Shown piece by piece: positions 27,120 to 35,740 of a stretch of DNA of 64,000 bases. The notes beneath the pieces were generated by a model. That model saw nothing but the letters and a program-made list of their open reading frames with translations, did not search any database and was not told the DNA's origin. The stretch is from an uncultured Collinsella sp. (GTDB lineage Bacteria; Actinomycetota; Coriobacteriia; Coriobacteriales; Coriobacteriaceae), in the NCBI GenBank assembly GCA_959018755.1, contig CAUEMA010000009.1:27669-91668 (forward strand), in the 5' to 3' direction. How positions within the stretch are numbered: the first letter of the stretch is position 1; each line of letters opens with the position of its first letter. A program made the translations under genes and the position numbers.

Positions 27120-29138
27120 TTAACCCATTTGCACGGCGAGCACGAGGAACACCACGAGTGCCGCGACGATGTAGCAGATATAGATGCTGTAGTTGCCGCC
27201 TTCGAGCTTAGTCGCGAGGTCGGCGAGCTTCTCGACACCCTTATGCGGGGCATCGACGAGAACCTTGTCGGGTACGGGCTCCACAGCCTCGGCCACACCG
27301 GTGAGCTTCTGGAAGAAGTGCGCGATGGACCAGCAGACGGCCGTGCAGCGGTCGCGCAGCGTGTAGAGCGGCTGCATAAACCAGGACACCTCGGAGGCAA
27401 AGGTCGTGGCCACGACGGGCATATGCTCGTTGGGAGCATAACCGCATGCCCACGGCTGGGACTTCTGCACCTTGCCGACGGTCTTGAGCTTGCGATAACC
27501 GCAGGCAAGGCCGACGAGCACCACGAGCGCAATGGCGATCGCGGGCGTGGAGGTGGCAGCGCCGGAGTACTGGTTCATGAGCTCCATGCCCTCGGCGGCA
27601 AACACGCCACCGTACGGATGCAGCACGGACGCGGCGACATCGACCAGCACGGACGCGATCACGGGAGCGCCAATGCCCAGCACGACGCAGATGGCCGCGA
27701 GCAGGCCCTGTGCAAACACCATGGGGGCGGGAACCTCCTTGGCATTGGCCGCGGCCTCGGAGCGGGGCGCGGAGGCAAAGGAGACGCCATAGGCCTTGAC
27801 GAAGCACGTGACGGCCAGTGCGCCGGTAATTGCGAGCGCGACGGCAGCGAACACGGCCACGATCATGACGGCCTTGTCGCCCTGCATGGCGGCGTTAAAC
27901 AGCGACTGGTAGGTAAACCACTCGGACACAAATCCGTTGAAGGGCGGGATGGCCGAGATGGCAAGCGCGCCAATAAGGAAGCAGATGGCCGTTGCCGGCA
28001 TACGACGGAACAGGCCGCCCATCTTCTCCATATTGCGCGTACCCGTGGAGTACAGCAGCGCACCGGCGCCCAAGAACAGCTCGCCCTTAAACATCGCGTG
28101 GTTAAACGTGTGGTAGAGGGCGGCCATCAGAGCCAGGACGGCGATGCCGACAGAGTTGAGCGCCATGGCGGCCATGGAAGCGCCGACGCCGAGCAGAATG
28201 ATGCCGATGTTCTCGACGGAGTGATAGGCCAGCAGGCGCTTGATGTCATGCTCCTGCAGGGCGAAGGCCACGCCGAGGACCGACGAGATCGCACCGAAGA
28301 CCATGACCATAAGGCCCCACCAGACCTGAACGCCCGAGGCGGAGAGCAGGTCGAGACCAACCTTGAGGATGCCGAAGATACCGATCTTGATCATGCCGCC
28401 GGACATGAGGGCAGACACGTTGGACGGCGCCTCGGGATGTGCCTTGGGCAGCCAGCCGTGCAGCGGGATGATACCGGCCTTGGCGCCAAAGCCAAAGAAG
28501 GCGAGCACGAAGCACACGGATGCGACCGCGGGGCTAAACTGCGTGGCGCGGAAATCCGCAAAGGCAAACGAGCCACCGGCGAAGTTGGTCATGGTGAGGA
28601 AGCTCGCCATGATGAGCACAAAGCCCACATGCGCGATCACAAAGTAGAGCCAACCGCCGTGGATGGAGTTCTCGTTCTCCTCGATCACGACCAGGAAGTA
28701 CGAGGTCAGCGACATGAGCTCAAAGGCGACCAGGAACCAAAACACGTTGTCGGCGGTGATGACGAGCATCATGGACGCCACGAAGGTGTTAAAGAAGAAG
28801 CCGGCGCGGCCCTTTTTGCCCGGGTACTCATCAAAGTAGTTGAGACCGTAGATCGAACCGGCAAACGCGAGCACCGAGATGAGCGCCACGAACAGGCCGG
28901 ACAGCTGATTGAGCAGCAGCTGGAAATGGGCAAACGGGAAGAACACGATGGTGTCGACCGACGTGACATCGCCCAGCACGGCCTGGATACCGGCCGCAAA
29001 CGAAAGCACCGCGGCGACGGCACCGATAAGGCAGCCGGCGGTCTTGGCGGCGCTATCGGCCTTGATCAGCAGAACCGAGGCGAGCGCACCGATGCACGAG
29101 ACGGCAAGCGATGCGATAAACAGCGTCATGCTATCCAT
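27120..29138 (-). CDS. hyfB: Hydrogenase membrane subunit HyfB/HycC (NuoL-like)
   Basis: 672 residues, the same length as E. coli HyfB. Large antiporter-like subunit with about 15-16 spans. Conserved regions include FELMSLTSYFLVV (first half) and AKAGIIPLHGWLPKAHPEAP. The start is the ATG at 29136-29138 after AAGGGAG, overlapping the end of hyfA by 8 bases. Confidence 0.94.
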   Translation of the reverse strand: MDSMTLFIASLAVSCIGALASVLLIKADSAAKTAGCLIGAVAAVLSFAAGIQAVLGDVTSVDTIVFFPFAHFQLLLNQLSGLFVALISVLAFAGSIYGLNYFDEYPGKKGRAGFFFNTFVASMMLVITADNVFWFLVAFELMSLTSYFLVVIEENENSIHGGWLYFVIAHVGFVLIMASFLTMTNFAGGSFAFADFRATQFSPAVASVCFVLAFFGFGAKAGIIPLHGWLPKAHPEAPSNVSALMSGGMIKIGIFGILKVGLDLLSASGVQVWWGLMVMVFGAISSVLGVAFALQEHDIKRLLAYHSVENIGIILLGVGASMAAMALNSVGIAVLALMAALYHTFNHAMFKGELFLGAGALLYSTGTRNMEKMGGLFRRMPATAICFLIGALAISAIPPFNGFVSEWFTYQSLFNAAMQGDKAVMIVAVFAAVALAITGALAVTCFVKAYGVSFASAPRSEAAANAKEVPAPMVFAQGLLAAICVVLGIGAPVIASVLVDVAASVLHPYGGVFAAEGMELMNQYSGAATSTPAIAIALVVLVGLACGYRKLKTVGKVQKSQPWACGYAPNEHMPVVATTFASEVSWFMQPLYTLRDRCTAVCWSIAHFFQKLTGVAEAVEPVPDKVLVDAPHKGVEKLADLATKLEGGNYSIYICYIVAALVVFLVLAVQMG

Positions 29139-29748
29139 TGTTTTCGCTCCCTTCTGCTTTCTCGGACAGGCCCTGGGCCACAGCGGCAACGTCGACGGCC
29201 GGACCGTTTTCGATCGAGCGCAGGCGCTTGGCCTCGTCGAGCTCGCGATCGGCCGCGCCGCCCATGACGGTCAGCGCCTTGGTGGGGCACGCCGCCACAC
29301 AATGCGGGCCGTCCGGATCGAAGGCGCAAAGGTCGCACTTCACAGCGCAGGTGTACTGGCCGGGAGCCCACGTAAGCAGGCTGCTCAGGGACTTAGGATA
29401 CGAAGGCGTCGGGTCGCACATGCCTGCGACACCGGCGATAGACGTGCCATCGGGATGGATGGCACCGAAGGGGCACGCGATGGCGCACAGCCTGCACCCG
29501 ATGCACTCCTGCTCCTTGACGTGGATGCGGTCGCCATCGTGCTCGATGGCATTCACCGGGCAAACCTCGGCGCAGGGGGCACCCTCGCAATGGTGGCAGG
29601 CAAGGGCGGCCGAAATGCCGCCGGTCTTCACGAGCGCCAGACGCGGCGTATCCTGAAGACCCTGCATCCGGTGGGCGTCGGCACAGGCGGACTGGCATGT
29701 TCCGCAGCCGATGCACCTCTCCGGGTTGATGTCGATGAAGCGGTTCAT
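29131..29748 (-). CDS. hyfA: Hydrogenase ferredoxin-like component HyfA/HycB
   Basis: 205 residues, the same length as E. coli HyfA. Four [4Fe-4S] binding motifs: CIGCGTCQSAC near residue 12, CHHCEGAPCAEVCP near 51, CIGCRLCAIACP near 82, and a C-terminal CDLC...CVAACP. Carries electrons from FdhF toward HyfH and HyfI. The ATG at 29746-29748 follows GGAAG at spacing 5. Confidence 0.92.
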   Translation of the reverse strand: MNRFIDINPERCIGCGTCQSACADAHRMQGLQDTPRLALVKTGGISAALACHHCEGAPCAEVCPVNAIEHDGDRIHVKEQECIGCRLCAIACPFGAIHPDGTSIAGVAGMCDPTPSYPKSLSSLLTWAPGQYTCAVKCDLCAFDPDGPHCVAACPTKALTVMGGAADRELDEAKRLRSIENGPAVDVAAVAQGLSEKAEGSENNG

Positions 29749-29770
29749 CCCCACTTCCTTTCAAAATAAC

Positions 29771-29805
29771 GGGCCGGGCTCCCGAACGTACGGGACGCCC
29801 GGCCC
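29771..29805 (-). terminator. Stem-loop between fdhF and hyfA
   Basis: GGGCCGGGC/GCCCGGCCC with inner CCCG/CGGG pairs, followed on the minus strand by GTTATTTT. It could partly terminate transcription and set a higher level of fdhF than of hydrogenase genes, or act as an mRNA stabiliser or processing site. Confidence 0.6.
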
Positions 29806-29826
29806 AAAAAGCCAACGAGAACGGGA

Positions 29827-32049
29827 CTACACGATTTGGTTCACGTGCGTCTCGTCGTCGAACTTGGCGGCGCCGGGCTCAACGTCTTGGGGGGCGGCGG
29901 CATCCACCAGAGCCTGCTTGAGCTCGGTGTACTGACGCTCGACCTCGCCCTCGGCCCAGACCTGGTCGGCAATGGCGTCTACCTGGCAGGCGGAGAACTT
30001 GTCCTCGGGCGTATGCGAGACCGGGTCGACCTTGTGAATGGTCAGCTCGTTGCACTTGCCGATCCACCACTGGTAGGTCATATAGACCGTGCCCTTGTTG
30101 ATGCGGTCGCTCACATCGGCGCGGCTGTATACCTGGCCGCGGCGGCTGTGAATCGAGACGATGTCGCCATTCTTGATGCCGCGTGCCTCGGCGTCCGCGG
30201 GATTCATGCGGACAAAGCCGGGCTCGTCGGCGAGCAGCGCCAGCGTCTTGCAGTTGCCGGTCATCGAGCGGCAGCTGTAGTGGCCGACCTCGCGGACGGT
30301 GCACAGGATGAGCGGATACTCATCGTCGGGAAGCTCGGAGGGAGCCTCCCAGTCGTGCGCCATCAGGTTGGCGCGGCCGTCCTTGGTGGTGAACTTGCCA
30401 CCAGCGAACATGTCGGGCGTACCGTGGTCGTTCACATCGGTGCTCTTGACCGGCCACTGGGCGTAACCGCCCTCGGGAGCCATCTTCTCGTAGGTCGCGC
30501 CCACAAAGTTGGGGCACAGGCTAATGCACTCGTTCCAGATCTGCTCGGTGTTGTCATAGTGCATGGGGTAACCCATGCGCGTAGACAGGTCCGCGAAGAT
30601 CTCCCAGTCGTGACGGCACTCGCCCTTGGGCGGAACAGCCGCGTCAAAGTGCTGAAAGCTACGGTCGGATGCGGTAAAGACACCCTCGTGCTCGCCCCAA
30701 GAAGTAGCGGGCAGGATGACGTCGGCGAGCATAGTCGTCTGCGTCATAAAGATGTCCTGGCAAATGAACAGATCCAGCTCGGAGAGCGTCTTGCGCATAC
30801 CGGCCGAATCGGGCTCGGTCTGCACCGGGTCCTCGCCGTAGTTGTAGAAGCAGTGCACCTTGCCCTCGTCGACCAGGTGGCCCAGGTCGGTGAGCTTGTA
30901 GCCCTCCTCGAGCGGGAGCTTTTCCTCGGGCACGCCCCAAGCCTTGGCAAACTTGGCGCGAGCGGCGGGGTCGGTGACTTTCTGGTAGCCAGGGTACAGG
31001 TTGGGCAGCATGCCCATATCGCAGGAGCCCTGGACGTTATTCTGACCGCGCACGGGCGCGAGGCCGGAATTGGGTTTGCCGATCTGGCCGGCAACGCAGG
31101 CGATGGAGGCGATGGTGTGCACCGTCTTCAGGTTCTGCTTCTGCTGGCATACGCCCATGCCCCAGCCAATGATGGCAGAAGGCTTCGCCGTGGCGTACAT
31201 CTCGGCAGCTTGGTGGATCAACGCGGGCTCGACACCCGTGATGTCCTGTACGGATTCGGGAGTGTAGTTCTTGATGGTCTCCCACCACTCGTCAAAGCCG
31301 TTCGTGTGCTCGGCGACGAATTCCTTGTCGTAGAGGCCATCGTTGACCAAGCAGTTGGCAAAGGCGTTGAGGAACGCAACGTTGCAACCGTTCTTGATCG
31401 GAAGGTAGAGATCGGCGATACGCGCGGTTTCGATATGGCGCGGGTCGGCGACGATGATCTTGCAACCCTTTTCTTTGGCTCGCACGATACGCCTTGCGAC
31501 GATGGGGTGCGAATCGGCAGGGTTATAGCCGAAGAGGAAAATGCAGCCCGCATCCTCCATACCGGGGATGGAGCATGACATGCAACCTGAACCAACCGTG
31601 TCCATCAGACCGAGGACAGTAGGGCCGTGTCAAGTACGGGCGCAGTTGTCCACGCTGTGGGTGCCGATGCACGCACGCGTAAACTTCTGCATGACGTAGT
31701 TCGCCTCATTGCCGCCGCCTCGCGAGGAGCCGGTGGTCATGACAGCGTTAGGACCATATTCGTCAATTATGGCCTGCATCTTAGATGCGGTGAAATCCAG
31801 TGCCTCGTCCCAGCTTACGCGCTCAAGATCCGCGCCCTTAGTGCGGCGGATCATCGGGTGCAGTACGCGAGGAGTCAAGATCTTGGTGTCGTTGATGAAG
31901 TCGTAGCCGCTCATACCCTTAAGGCACAGCTCGCCCTGATTGGTGATGCCGTTGAGCGGTTCGGTACCCACGACCTGGCCGTTTTGGACCAGGAGGTTAA
32001 ACTGGCAACCGGCGCCGCAGTACGGGCAGATCACTTTATGCTTCTCCAT
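29827..32049 (-). CDS. fdhF: Formate dehydrogenase H, selenocysteine-containing
   Basis: Oxidises formate to CO2 within the formate hydrogenlyase complex; bis-MGD and one [4Fe-4S] cluster. The frame is 740 residues with an in-frame TGA at 31630-31632 read as selenocysteine 140, the same number as in E. coli FdhF. The context DNCART-Sec-HGPTVLGL matches the active-site segment. Cluster ligands are Cys8, Cys11, Cys15 and Cys42. Start ATG at 32047-32049 after AAGGAGG. A SECIS-like hairpin follows the TGA. Naive gene calling would split this into two genes (29827-31605 and 31630-32100), but the two halves are one uninterrupted frame apart from the single UGA. Confidence 0.96.
31599..31632 (-). 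promoter_or_regulatory. Selenocysteine UGA and SECIS hairpin of fdhF
   Basis: The UGA (31630-31632) is followed after 11 nt by a TGTCC/GGACA stem (31614-31618 with 31599-31603) and a 10-nt loop containing GGTCTG. The E. coli fdhF SECIS has the same GGUCU bases in its apical loop, the SelB contact site. Confidence 0.85.
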
Positions 32050-32125
32050 GACACCCTCCTTCCTTTCTCTGCTACCGAATGCTCGGTACTTATTTGACAA
32101 TCATTGGGCCTGTTTGGCCGCCCGC

Positions 32126-32644
32126 TTACGCCTCGTTTTCGATGGTGGCGCGGGCACGCTCGGCAGTCAGCTCCGCCAGGCGTTCCTCGTCTACCAGGGT
32201 GAGGCCCTTGGTCGGGCACGCCTCGGCACACGCCGGACCGCCGGGACGGTCCACGCACAGGTCGCACTTGAGCACGAAGCTCTTAGTCTGCGAACCCACG
32301 CGCACGTCGCCCATCAAGACGGGGACCTGCGTGGTCGCCACGCTCACGGCGCCAAAGGGGCATGCCATGACGCAGCTCTTGCAGCCAATGCAGTTGTCCT
32401 CGTTCACGCCGATGCGATGGTTCTTTGGATCAAAGAACAAGGCGCCCGTGGGGCAGGCCTTGGCGCACGGAGCGTCCTCGCAGTGGTGACATGCCACCGG
32501 CGCGGAAATCTCGTAGGTGCGCGTTACGCGCAAACGAGGTGCGGCGATGTTGCCTGGAATATCGTGTGCCTCGATACACGCCGCCATACAGGTTTGGCAC
32601 CCAATGCAGCGTGAAGAATCAGCCACGACTCGTTTATTGCCCAT
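32126..32644 (-). CDS. hydN: HydN-like four-cluster ferredoxin
   Basis: 172 residues (E. coli HydN 175). Electron-transfer protein with four [4Fe-4S] motifs: CIGCQTCMAAC near 14, CHHCEDAPCAKACP, CIGCKSCVMACP and a C-terminal CDLC...CAEACP. It is the first gene of the block, 76 bp upstream of the fdhF start, and is the likely immediate partner of FdhF. The ATG at 32642-32644 follows GGAGGGAG. Confidence 0.9.
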   Translation of the reverse strand: MGNKRVVADSSRCIGCQTCMAACIEAHDIPGNIAAPRLRVTRTYEISAPVACHHCEDAPCAKACPTGALFFDPKNHRIGVNEDNCIGCKSCVMACPFGAVSVATTQVPVLMGDVRVGSQTKSFVLKCDLCVDRPGGPACAEACPTKGLTLVDEERLAELTAERARATIENEA

Positions 32645-32821
32645 GTTGTTCACTCCCTCCTGAATCCCATGCCGGAGAGACCCTGTCGATGTTGTCCCAG
32701 ACCGCCCGTGGCCTGGCATCGGCGTATCGAATGCATGCGGCGAAACAGGCACTCGGTAGAATTTCTCCAACGGTATACGGGTTAAATATACGCAGCTGAA
32801 GGGGGCAAACTTGAGCATAGG

Positions 32822-32847
32822 CCCTGCAATACGGGTGTATTGCAGGG
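32822..32847. promoter_or_regulatory. Perfect 11-bp inverted repeat upstream of hydN
   Basis: CCCTGCAATAC-gggt-GTATTGCAGGG, about 180 bp upstream of the hydN start and followed on the plus strand by GGTTTTGG. It may be an operator for the formate hydrogenlyase block or a terminator for a plus-strand transcript; no plus-strand gene ends here. Confidence 0.5.
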
Positions 32848-33005
32848 GTTTTGGCAGGTTGAAATTATTCTTGGGTAGCTATAAAGGTGAGTGTATTACA
32901 TGCGTACGCCCAAGAAAGATTTCACGCTCATTTCTGAAGGATGTAGTACGTTTGTAATATCGTTTACACTCAATTACTCTAATGCAATAATGTAGTGGTT
33001 GTAAG

Positions 33006-33025
33006 ATTGGCTATTATTAGCCAAT
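33006..33025. promoter_or_regulatory. Candidate autoregulatory operator of the toxin-antitoxin pair
   Basis: ATTGGCTA-ttat-TAGCCAAT, 8-bp perfect arms, centred about 57 bp before the antitoxin start. The position suits repression by a dimeric antitoxin. Confidence 0.5.
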
Positions 33026-33072
33026 GCTGTATTTGACTATTCAAATTGCACGCTCATTAAGGGAGGCCAGTG

Positions 33073-33396
33073 ATGTCATCGACTCAAAAACGAGCCATCC
33101 TGCAGGTGCGCATTCGCGAGGAAGACAAGCAGCATGCCGAGCGTCTCTACGACGCCATGGGCACATCGCTCGCCGAGGCCGTGCGCCTTTTTGTCGCGCA
33201 GAGCATTTTGATGCGCAAGCTTCCCTTTCAGCCAGTCGCCGTGCGCTCAAAGGACGGCACCGCCGCCTATGGATCGCTCAAAGCATATGGTGACCCCAAT
33301 CGCCGCTCCGAGGAGCGCAATGCCTGGATTGAATACCTTGCTACAGAAAGCAACGATTCTATTTTGGGCCCCGAGGAAGTAGATATCCATGAGTAG
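33073..33396 (+). CDS. RelB/DinJ-like antitoxin
   Basis: 107 residues. The N-terminal half resembles ribbon-helix-helix antitoxins: a beta strand (AILQVRIREED) then helices including GTSLAEAVRLFVAQSI, the DinJ/RelB pattern. The C-terminal half should wrap the toxin. It overlaps the downstream PIN-domain gene by 8 bases, typical of toxin-antitoxin operons. The ATG at 33073 follows GGGAGG. Confidence 0.82.
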   Translation: MSSTQKRAILQVRIREEDKQHAERLYDAMGTSLAEAVRLFVAQSILMRKLPFQPVAVRSKDGTAAYGSLKAYGDPNRRSEERNAWIEYLATESNDSILGPEEVDIHE

Positions 33397-33925
33397 CACC
33401 ATCATCGACGAGACCGTCATCCTGCGCTACCTGCTTGACGACGACGAAGTTCTGTCCCCGCGCGCCGCCAAGGTCATCGCCACGCGCACCGCTCGCGTCT
33501 ACCCCGAAATCATCACGCGTGTCGTGGTCACGCTGCGCGACGTCTATAAGGTTCCCCGCGTTGAGATTGCTACGGCCATGAGAAGGCTGCTCGATGACGT
33601 CATGGTCGACGAGCCCACCGTTGTCGCCCTTGCCATCAAACTCTTTGGCAAGACCCATATGGACTTTACCGACTGCCTCCTCGCAGCCCGAACCGCCATC
33701 TACAACGATGATGTCGTGAGCTTTGGCAAGCCCATCATCCAAGGCATGATCGATTACCGCCACAAGCGCCAAACCGCAGCCGAAGCCCGCAGCCGAAGCC
33801 CGCAGCCGAAGCACCGACGCCCGCAGTCACAGCACCGACGCCACCATCGACAAGCTCCGCCACCAACCCCGCCACTAACCGACAGGCAACGGCATCGCCC
33901 GCCCCTCAGCCCCATCCCCTCCTAA
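33389..33925 (+). CDS. PIN-domain protein, probable toxin
   Basis: 178 residues. Residues 1-130 look like a PIN ribonuclease: acidic Asp7 (IIDETV), Glu40 (YPEIITRV), Asp92/Asp95 (DFTDCLLAA) and a terminal VVSFGKP strand. The last 50 residues are a low-complexity Arg/Pro/His tail built on short GC-rich repeats (around 33780-33900) that runs into a palindromic repeat. The tail may come from loss of the original stop codon. Pairing a RelB-like antitoxin with a PIN toxin is a mixed arrangement. Confidence 0.75.
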   Translation: MSSTIIDETVILRYLLDDDEVLSPRAAKVIATRTARVYPEIITRVVVTLRDVYKVPRVEIATAMRRLLDDVMVDEPTVVALAIKLFGKTHMDFTDCLLAARTAIYNDDVVSFGKPIIQGMIDYRHKRQTAAEARSRSPQPKHRRPQSQHRRHHRQAPPPTPPLTDRQRHRPPLSPIPS

Positions 33926-33992
33926 GTTGCGGTGAAATAGTTCCTGGATTTAGGCTTATTCGAGCTTTTCAGGAACTATTTCACCGCAACTT
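33924..33992. repeat. Palindromic repeat, TTGCGGTGAAATAG family, copy 2
   Basis: 23-bp perfect arms (33924-33946 and 33970-33992) with a 23-nt loop. It begins at the stop codon of the PIN-domain gene. Confidence 0.88.
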
Positions 33993-34008
33993 TCTGTAAG
34001 GGTGGTTT

Positions 34009-34031
34009 TTAGTGCCGCCGAGGGGCACTAA
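34009..34031. repeat. Short inverted repeat TTAGTGCC/GGCACTAA
   Basis: 8-bp arms with a 7-nt loop, in the gene-free stretch between the PIN-domain gene and the AbiEi-like gene. Function unknown. Confidence 0.45.
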
Positions 34032-34164
34032 TCAACCGTTTGCCGATATGTTTGGCTCTGACTCATGGCTCTGACCTGCCCCGTCAAGCTTTTGGTCAGT
34101 TCATGGCAAGGTCTGGCGGACCAAATATGGGATAGCGTAGTGTCATTCACTCCCCCTCGAGACC

Positions 34165-35172
34165 ATGGGGTCGAAAATGAGTCATGATAAACGCTGTTCC
34201 AAACCGCAAATAGAGCTGTTCTTCCAGTTATTCGAGGCTCATCATGGCGGACACCTGTTTGTAGCTACCAAAAAATGGGATGAACGCCGTGCCTACGCGC
34301 TCATGCAAAAAGAGATGATTATTCGACTCTACAACCATGTCTACGCTGACCCCGCGTATTGGAATGACCTCGGCGTCGAAGATCGCATCTTTCAATTGGC
34401 ATCCGCTATTGCGGTCGTTGAACCGGATGCCGTGTTTCGTGGAGCAACGGCGGCTCTGCTCTATGGCATCGGTTCTGCATATTCGCTTCTCGACAAGGTG
34501 CAAGTGCTGCTGCCGCGTTCCACCAGACGCGATATGTACGAATTCGTTGAATACCGACGCTGGCGGCCGGGCGACGTATGGCAACTCGGCCCGTTTACGT
34601 TAACGGATCCATATCGCACGGTGGTCGACATCGCTCGAACGAGCGCTTTTCGATATGCACTAGGCTATGTCGACGGGTTGGCTCGTGAGTACGGTGTCGA
34701 GCGTGAAGAATTGCGTGCATATGCACAAGCGAACTGCCGCGGACTGCACGGCATTGCGCGCGCATTTGACGTTTTTGAACACATGGATGGCAGATCGGAT
34801 AACGGCGGAGAATCCGAAGCACGGGCGGCAATGATTCTGGCGGGAGTTGCCGCTCCCGAACTTCAGGTTGAAATCACTCGACCGGGAAACGCCGGCTATT
34901 ATTTGGCAGATTACGGCTGGCAGATGCCAAACGGCTCTTGGATGCTGGCTGAGCTGCATGGACTAGGCAAGTTTGAGGACGATGCCCAAAATGATCCGGA
35001 ACATACTGCGGCAAAAACCTATCGAGCTGCCCTCATGCGCGATGCGAACCTGCGTGCCATGGGCCACAACGTCATCCATTTCAAGCTCTCAGACACCTAC
35101 GATGTCAAAGCGTTCGGCTCAATGATGCGCGACTACGGTATACCAACCACAAAACCCTACGTAGACTCCTGA
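34165..35172 (+). CDS. AbiEi-like protein with nuclease-like C-terminal domain
   Basis: 335 residues. Residues 20-195 resemble AbiEi antitoxin-type proteins: a winged-helix start, then AVVEPDAVFRGATAALLYG and TDPYRTVVDIARTS, the region that normally reads as rTlvDla. The last 120 residues look like a VSR/DUF559-type PD-(D/E)XK fold: ESEARAAMILAG, a strand pair ending in LADYGWQMPNG, then MLAELHGLGKFED. Such proteins are common orphans in actinobacteria. No AbiEii toxin follows. Either the ATG at 34165 or at 34177 could be used; neither has a strong ribosome-binding site. Confidence 0.65.
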   Translation: MGSKMSHDKRCSKPQIELFFQLFEAHHGGHLFVATKKWDERRAYALMQKEMIIRLYNHVYADPAYWNDLGVEDRIFQLASAIAVVEPDAVFRGATAALLYGIGSAYSLLDKVQVLLPRSTRRDMYEFVEYRRWRPGDVWQLGPFTLTDPYRTVVDIARTSAFRYALGYVDGLAREYGVEREELRAYAQANCRGLHGIARAFDVFEHMDGRSDNGGESEARAAMILAGVAAPELQVEITRPGNAGYYLADYGWQMPNGSWMLAELHGLGKFEDDAQNDPEHTAAKTYRAALMRDANLRAMGHNVIHFKLSDTYDVKAFGSMMRDYGIPTTKPYVDS

Positions 35173-35236
35173 CCGGCTGCCCTCATCTTCTCGGCAACAG
35201 AACCCATCATCGACCCAACCCGCTCGGCCTCAATAA

Positions 35237-35301
35237 GTTGCGGTGAAATAGTTCCTGGATAACAGCTTTTGCGGCTAATCCAGGAACTATTTCACCGCAA
35301 C
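35237..35301. repeat. Palindromic repeat, TTGCGGTGAAATAG family, copy 3
   Basis: 23-bp perfect arms (35237-35259, 35279-35301) around a 19-nt loop, 65 bp after the AbiEi-like stop. Confidence 0.88.
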
Positions 35302-35332
35302 ATAGGAGGGGATTTGGGGTCCTCGGCATGTA

Positions 35333-35532
35333 TATGAAAATGGCTCTGGTCCCAAAAGGAACCAGAGCCATTCATCTATCTTATGGAGCGGGCGACGGGA
35401 AGTCCAAGGGTTTGCTTCGCAAACCCTTGTTTCGCTGCGGGCCGTTGGCCCTTGCGTGCTGCGCTGGAAAATGCTCACGCATTTTCTCAGCTTCGCACCC
35501 TGCCGGTTTCGATTCCCGTCGCCCGGCACGCT
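35333..35532. repeat. Decayed attachment-site remnant beside the integrated element
   Basis: A 12-bp hairpin (35339-35372, AATGGCTCTGGT/ACCAGAGCCATT) followed by TGGAGCGGGCGACGGGA at 35385-35401 repeats, with divergence, the hairpin plus tRNA-Gly end found at 35536-35601. Between them is a stretch rich in hairpins (35406-35428 is a perfect 10-bp stem) ending in TTTCGATTCCCGTCGCCCGG, inverted relative to the tRNA end. The 615 bp from 35173 to 35787 contain no other gene. Confidence 0.6.
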
Positions 35533-35535
35533 TAT

Positions 35536-35576
35536 GAAAACGGCTCTGGCACCAAATGGAGCCAAAGCCGTTAAAA
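35536..35576 (-). terminator. Original downstream terminator of tRNA-Gly, now at attL
   Basis: AACGGCT(C/T)TGGC hairpin (35539-35572) followed on the minus strand by TTTTCAT. It would have ended transcription of tRNA-Gly before the element inserted. Confidence 0.6.
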
Positions 35577-35584
35577 CTATCCTA

Positions 35585-35628
35585 TGGAGCGGGCGACGGG
35601 AATCGAACCCGCGTCATCAGCTTGGAAG
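35585..35628 (-). other. attL: 3' end of tRNA-Gly left behind by integration
   Basis: 44 bp identical to 42376-42419. It contains the tRNA-Gly CCA end, T-arm and anticodon-stem region, but the 5' half of the tRNA is absent here. Confidence 0.9.
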
Positions 35629-35740
35629 TGTTGCGACATTTTGCACTGTGCTGTCTACCTGCGAAAACGCGGACGCTCTACCTGCTGTTTTTCCGTCTAT
35701 TGCGTCTAAAAAAGCTATGTTTTATAGTTCAGTCAACGCC

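Larger units (their letters stand above)
32645..33072. promoter_or_regulatory. Divergent regulatory region between the FHL block and the toxin-antitoxin pair
   Basis: 428 bp without a gene. It must hold the promoter of the formate hydrogenlyase block (minus) and of the antitoxin (plus). Two inverted repeats stand out: 32822-32847 (CCCTGCAATAC/GTATTGCAGGG, 11-bp arms, loop 4) and 33006-33025. The half toward the antitoxin is AT-rich. I could not identify a convincing sigma-54 site or FhlA gene. Confidence 0.6.

Noticed and set aside
29827..32100. Two adjacent formate dehydrogenase fragments that look like a broken gene
   Set aside because: The break is a single in-frame TGA at the selenocysteine position with a SECIS hairpin; both sides are in the same frame and complete.
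32645..33072. Sigma-54 promoter for the formate hydrogenlyase block
   Set aside because: No convincing -24/-12 pair with correct spacing was seen, and actinobacteria normally lack sigma-54.
35385..35525. A plus-strand tRNA or structured RNA ending in TTTCGATTCCCGTCGCCCGG
   Set aside because: The stretch cannot be folded into a tRNA cloverleaf; it looks like a remnant of tRNA ends and hairpins.
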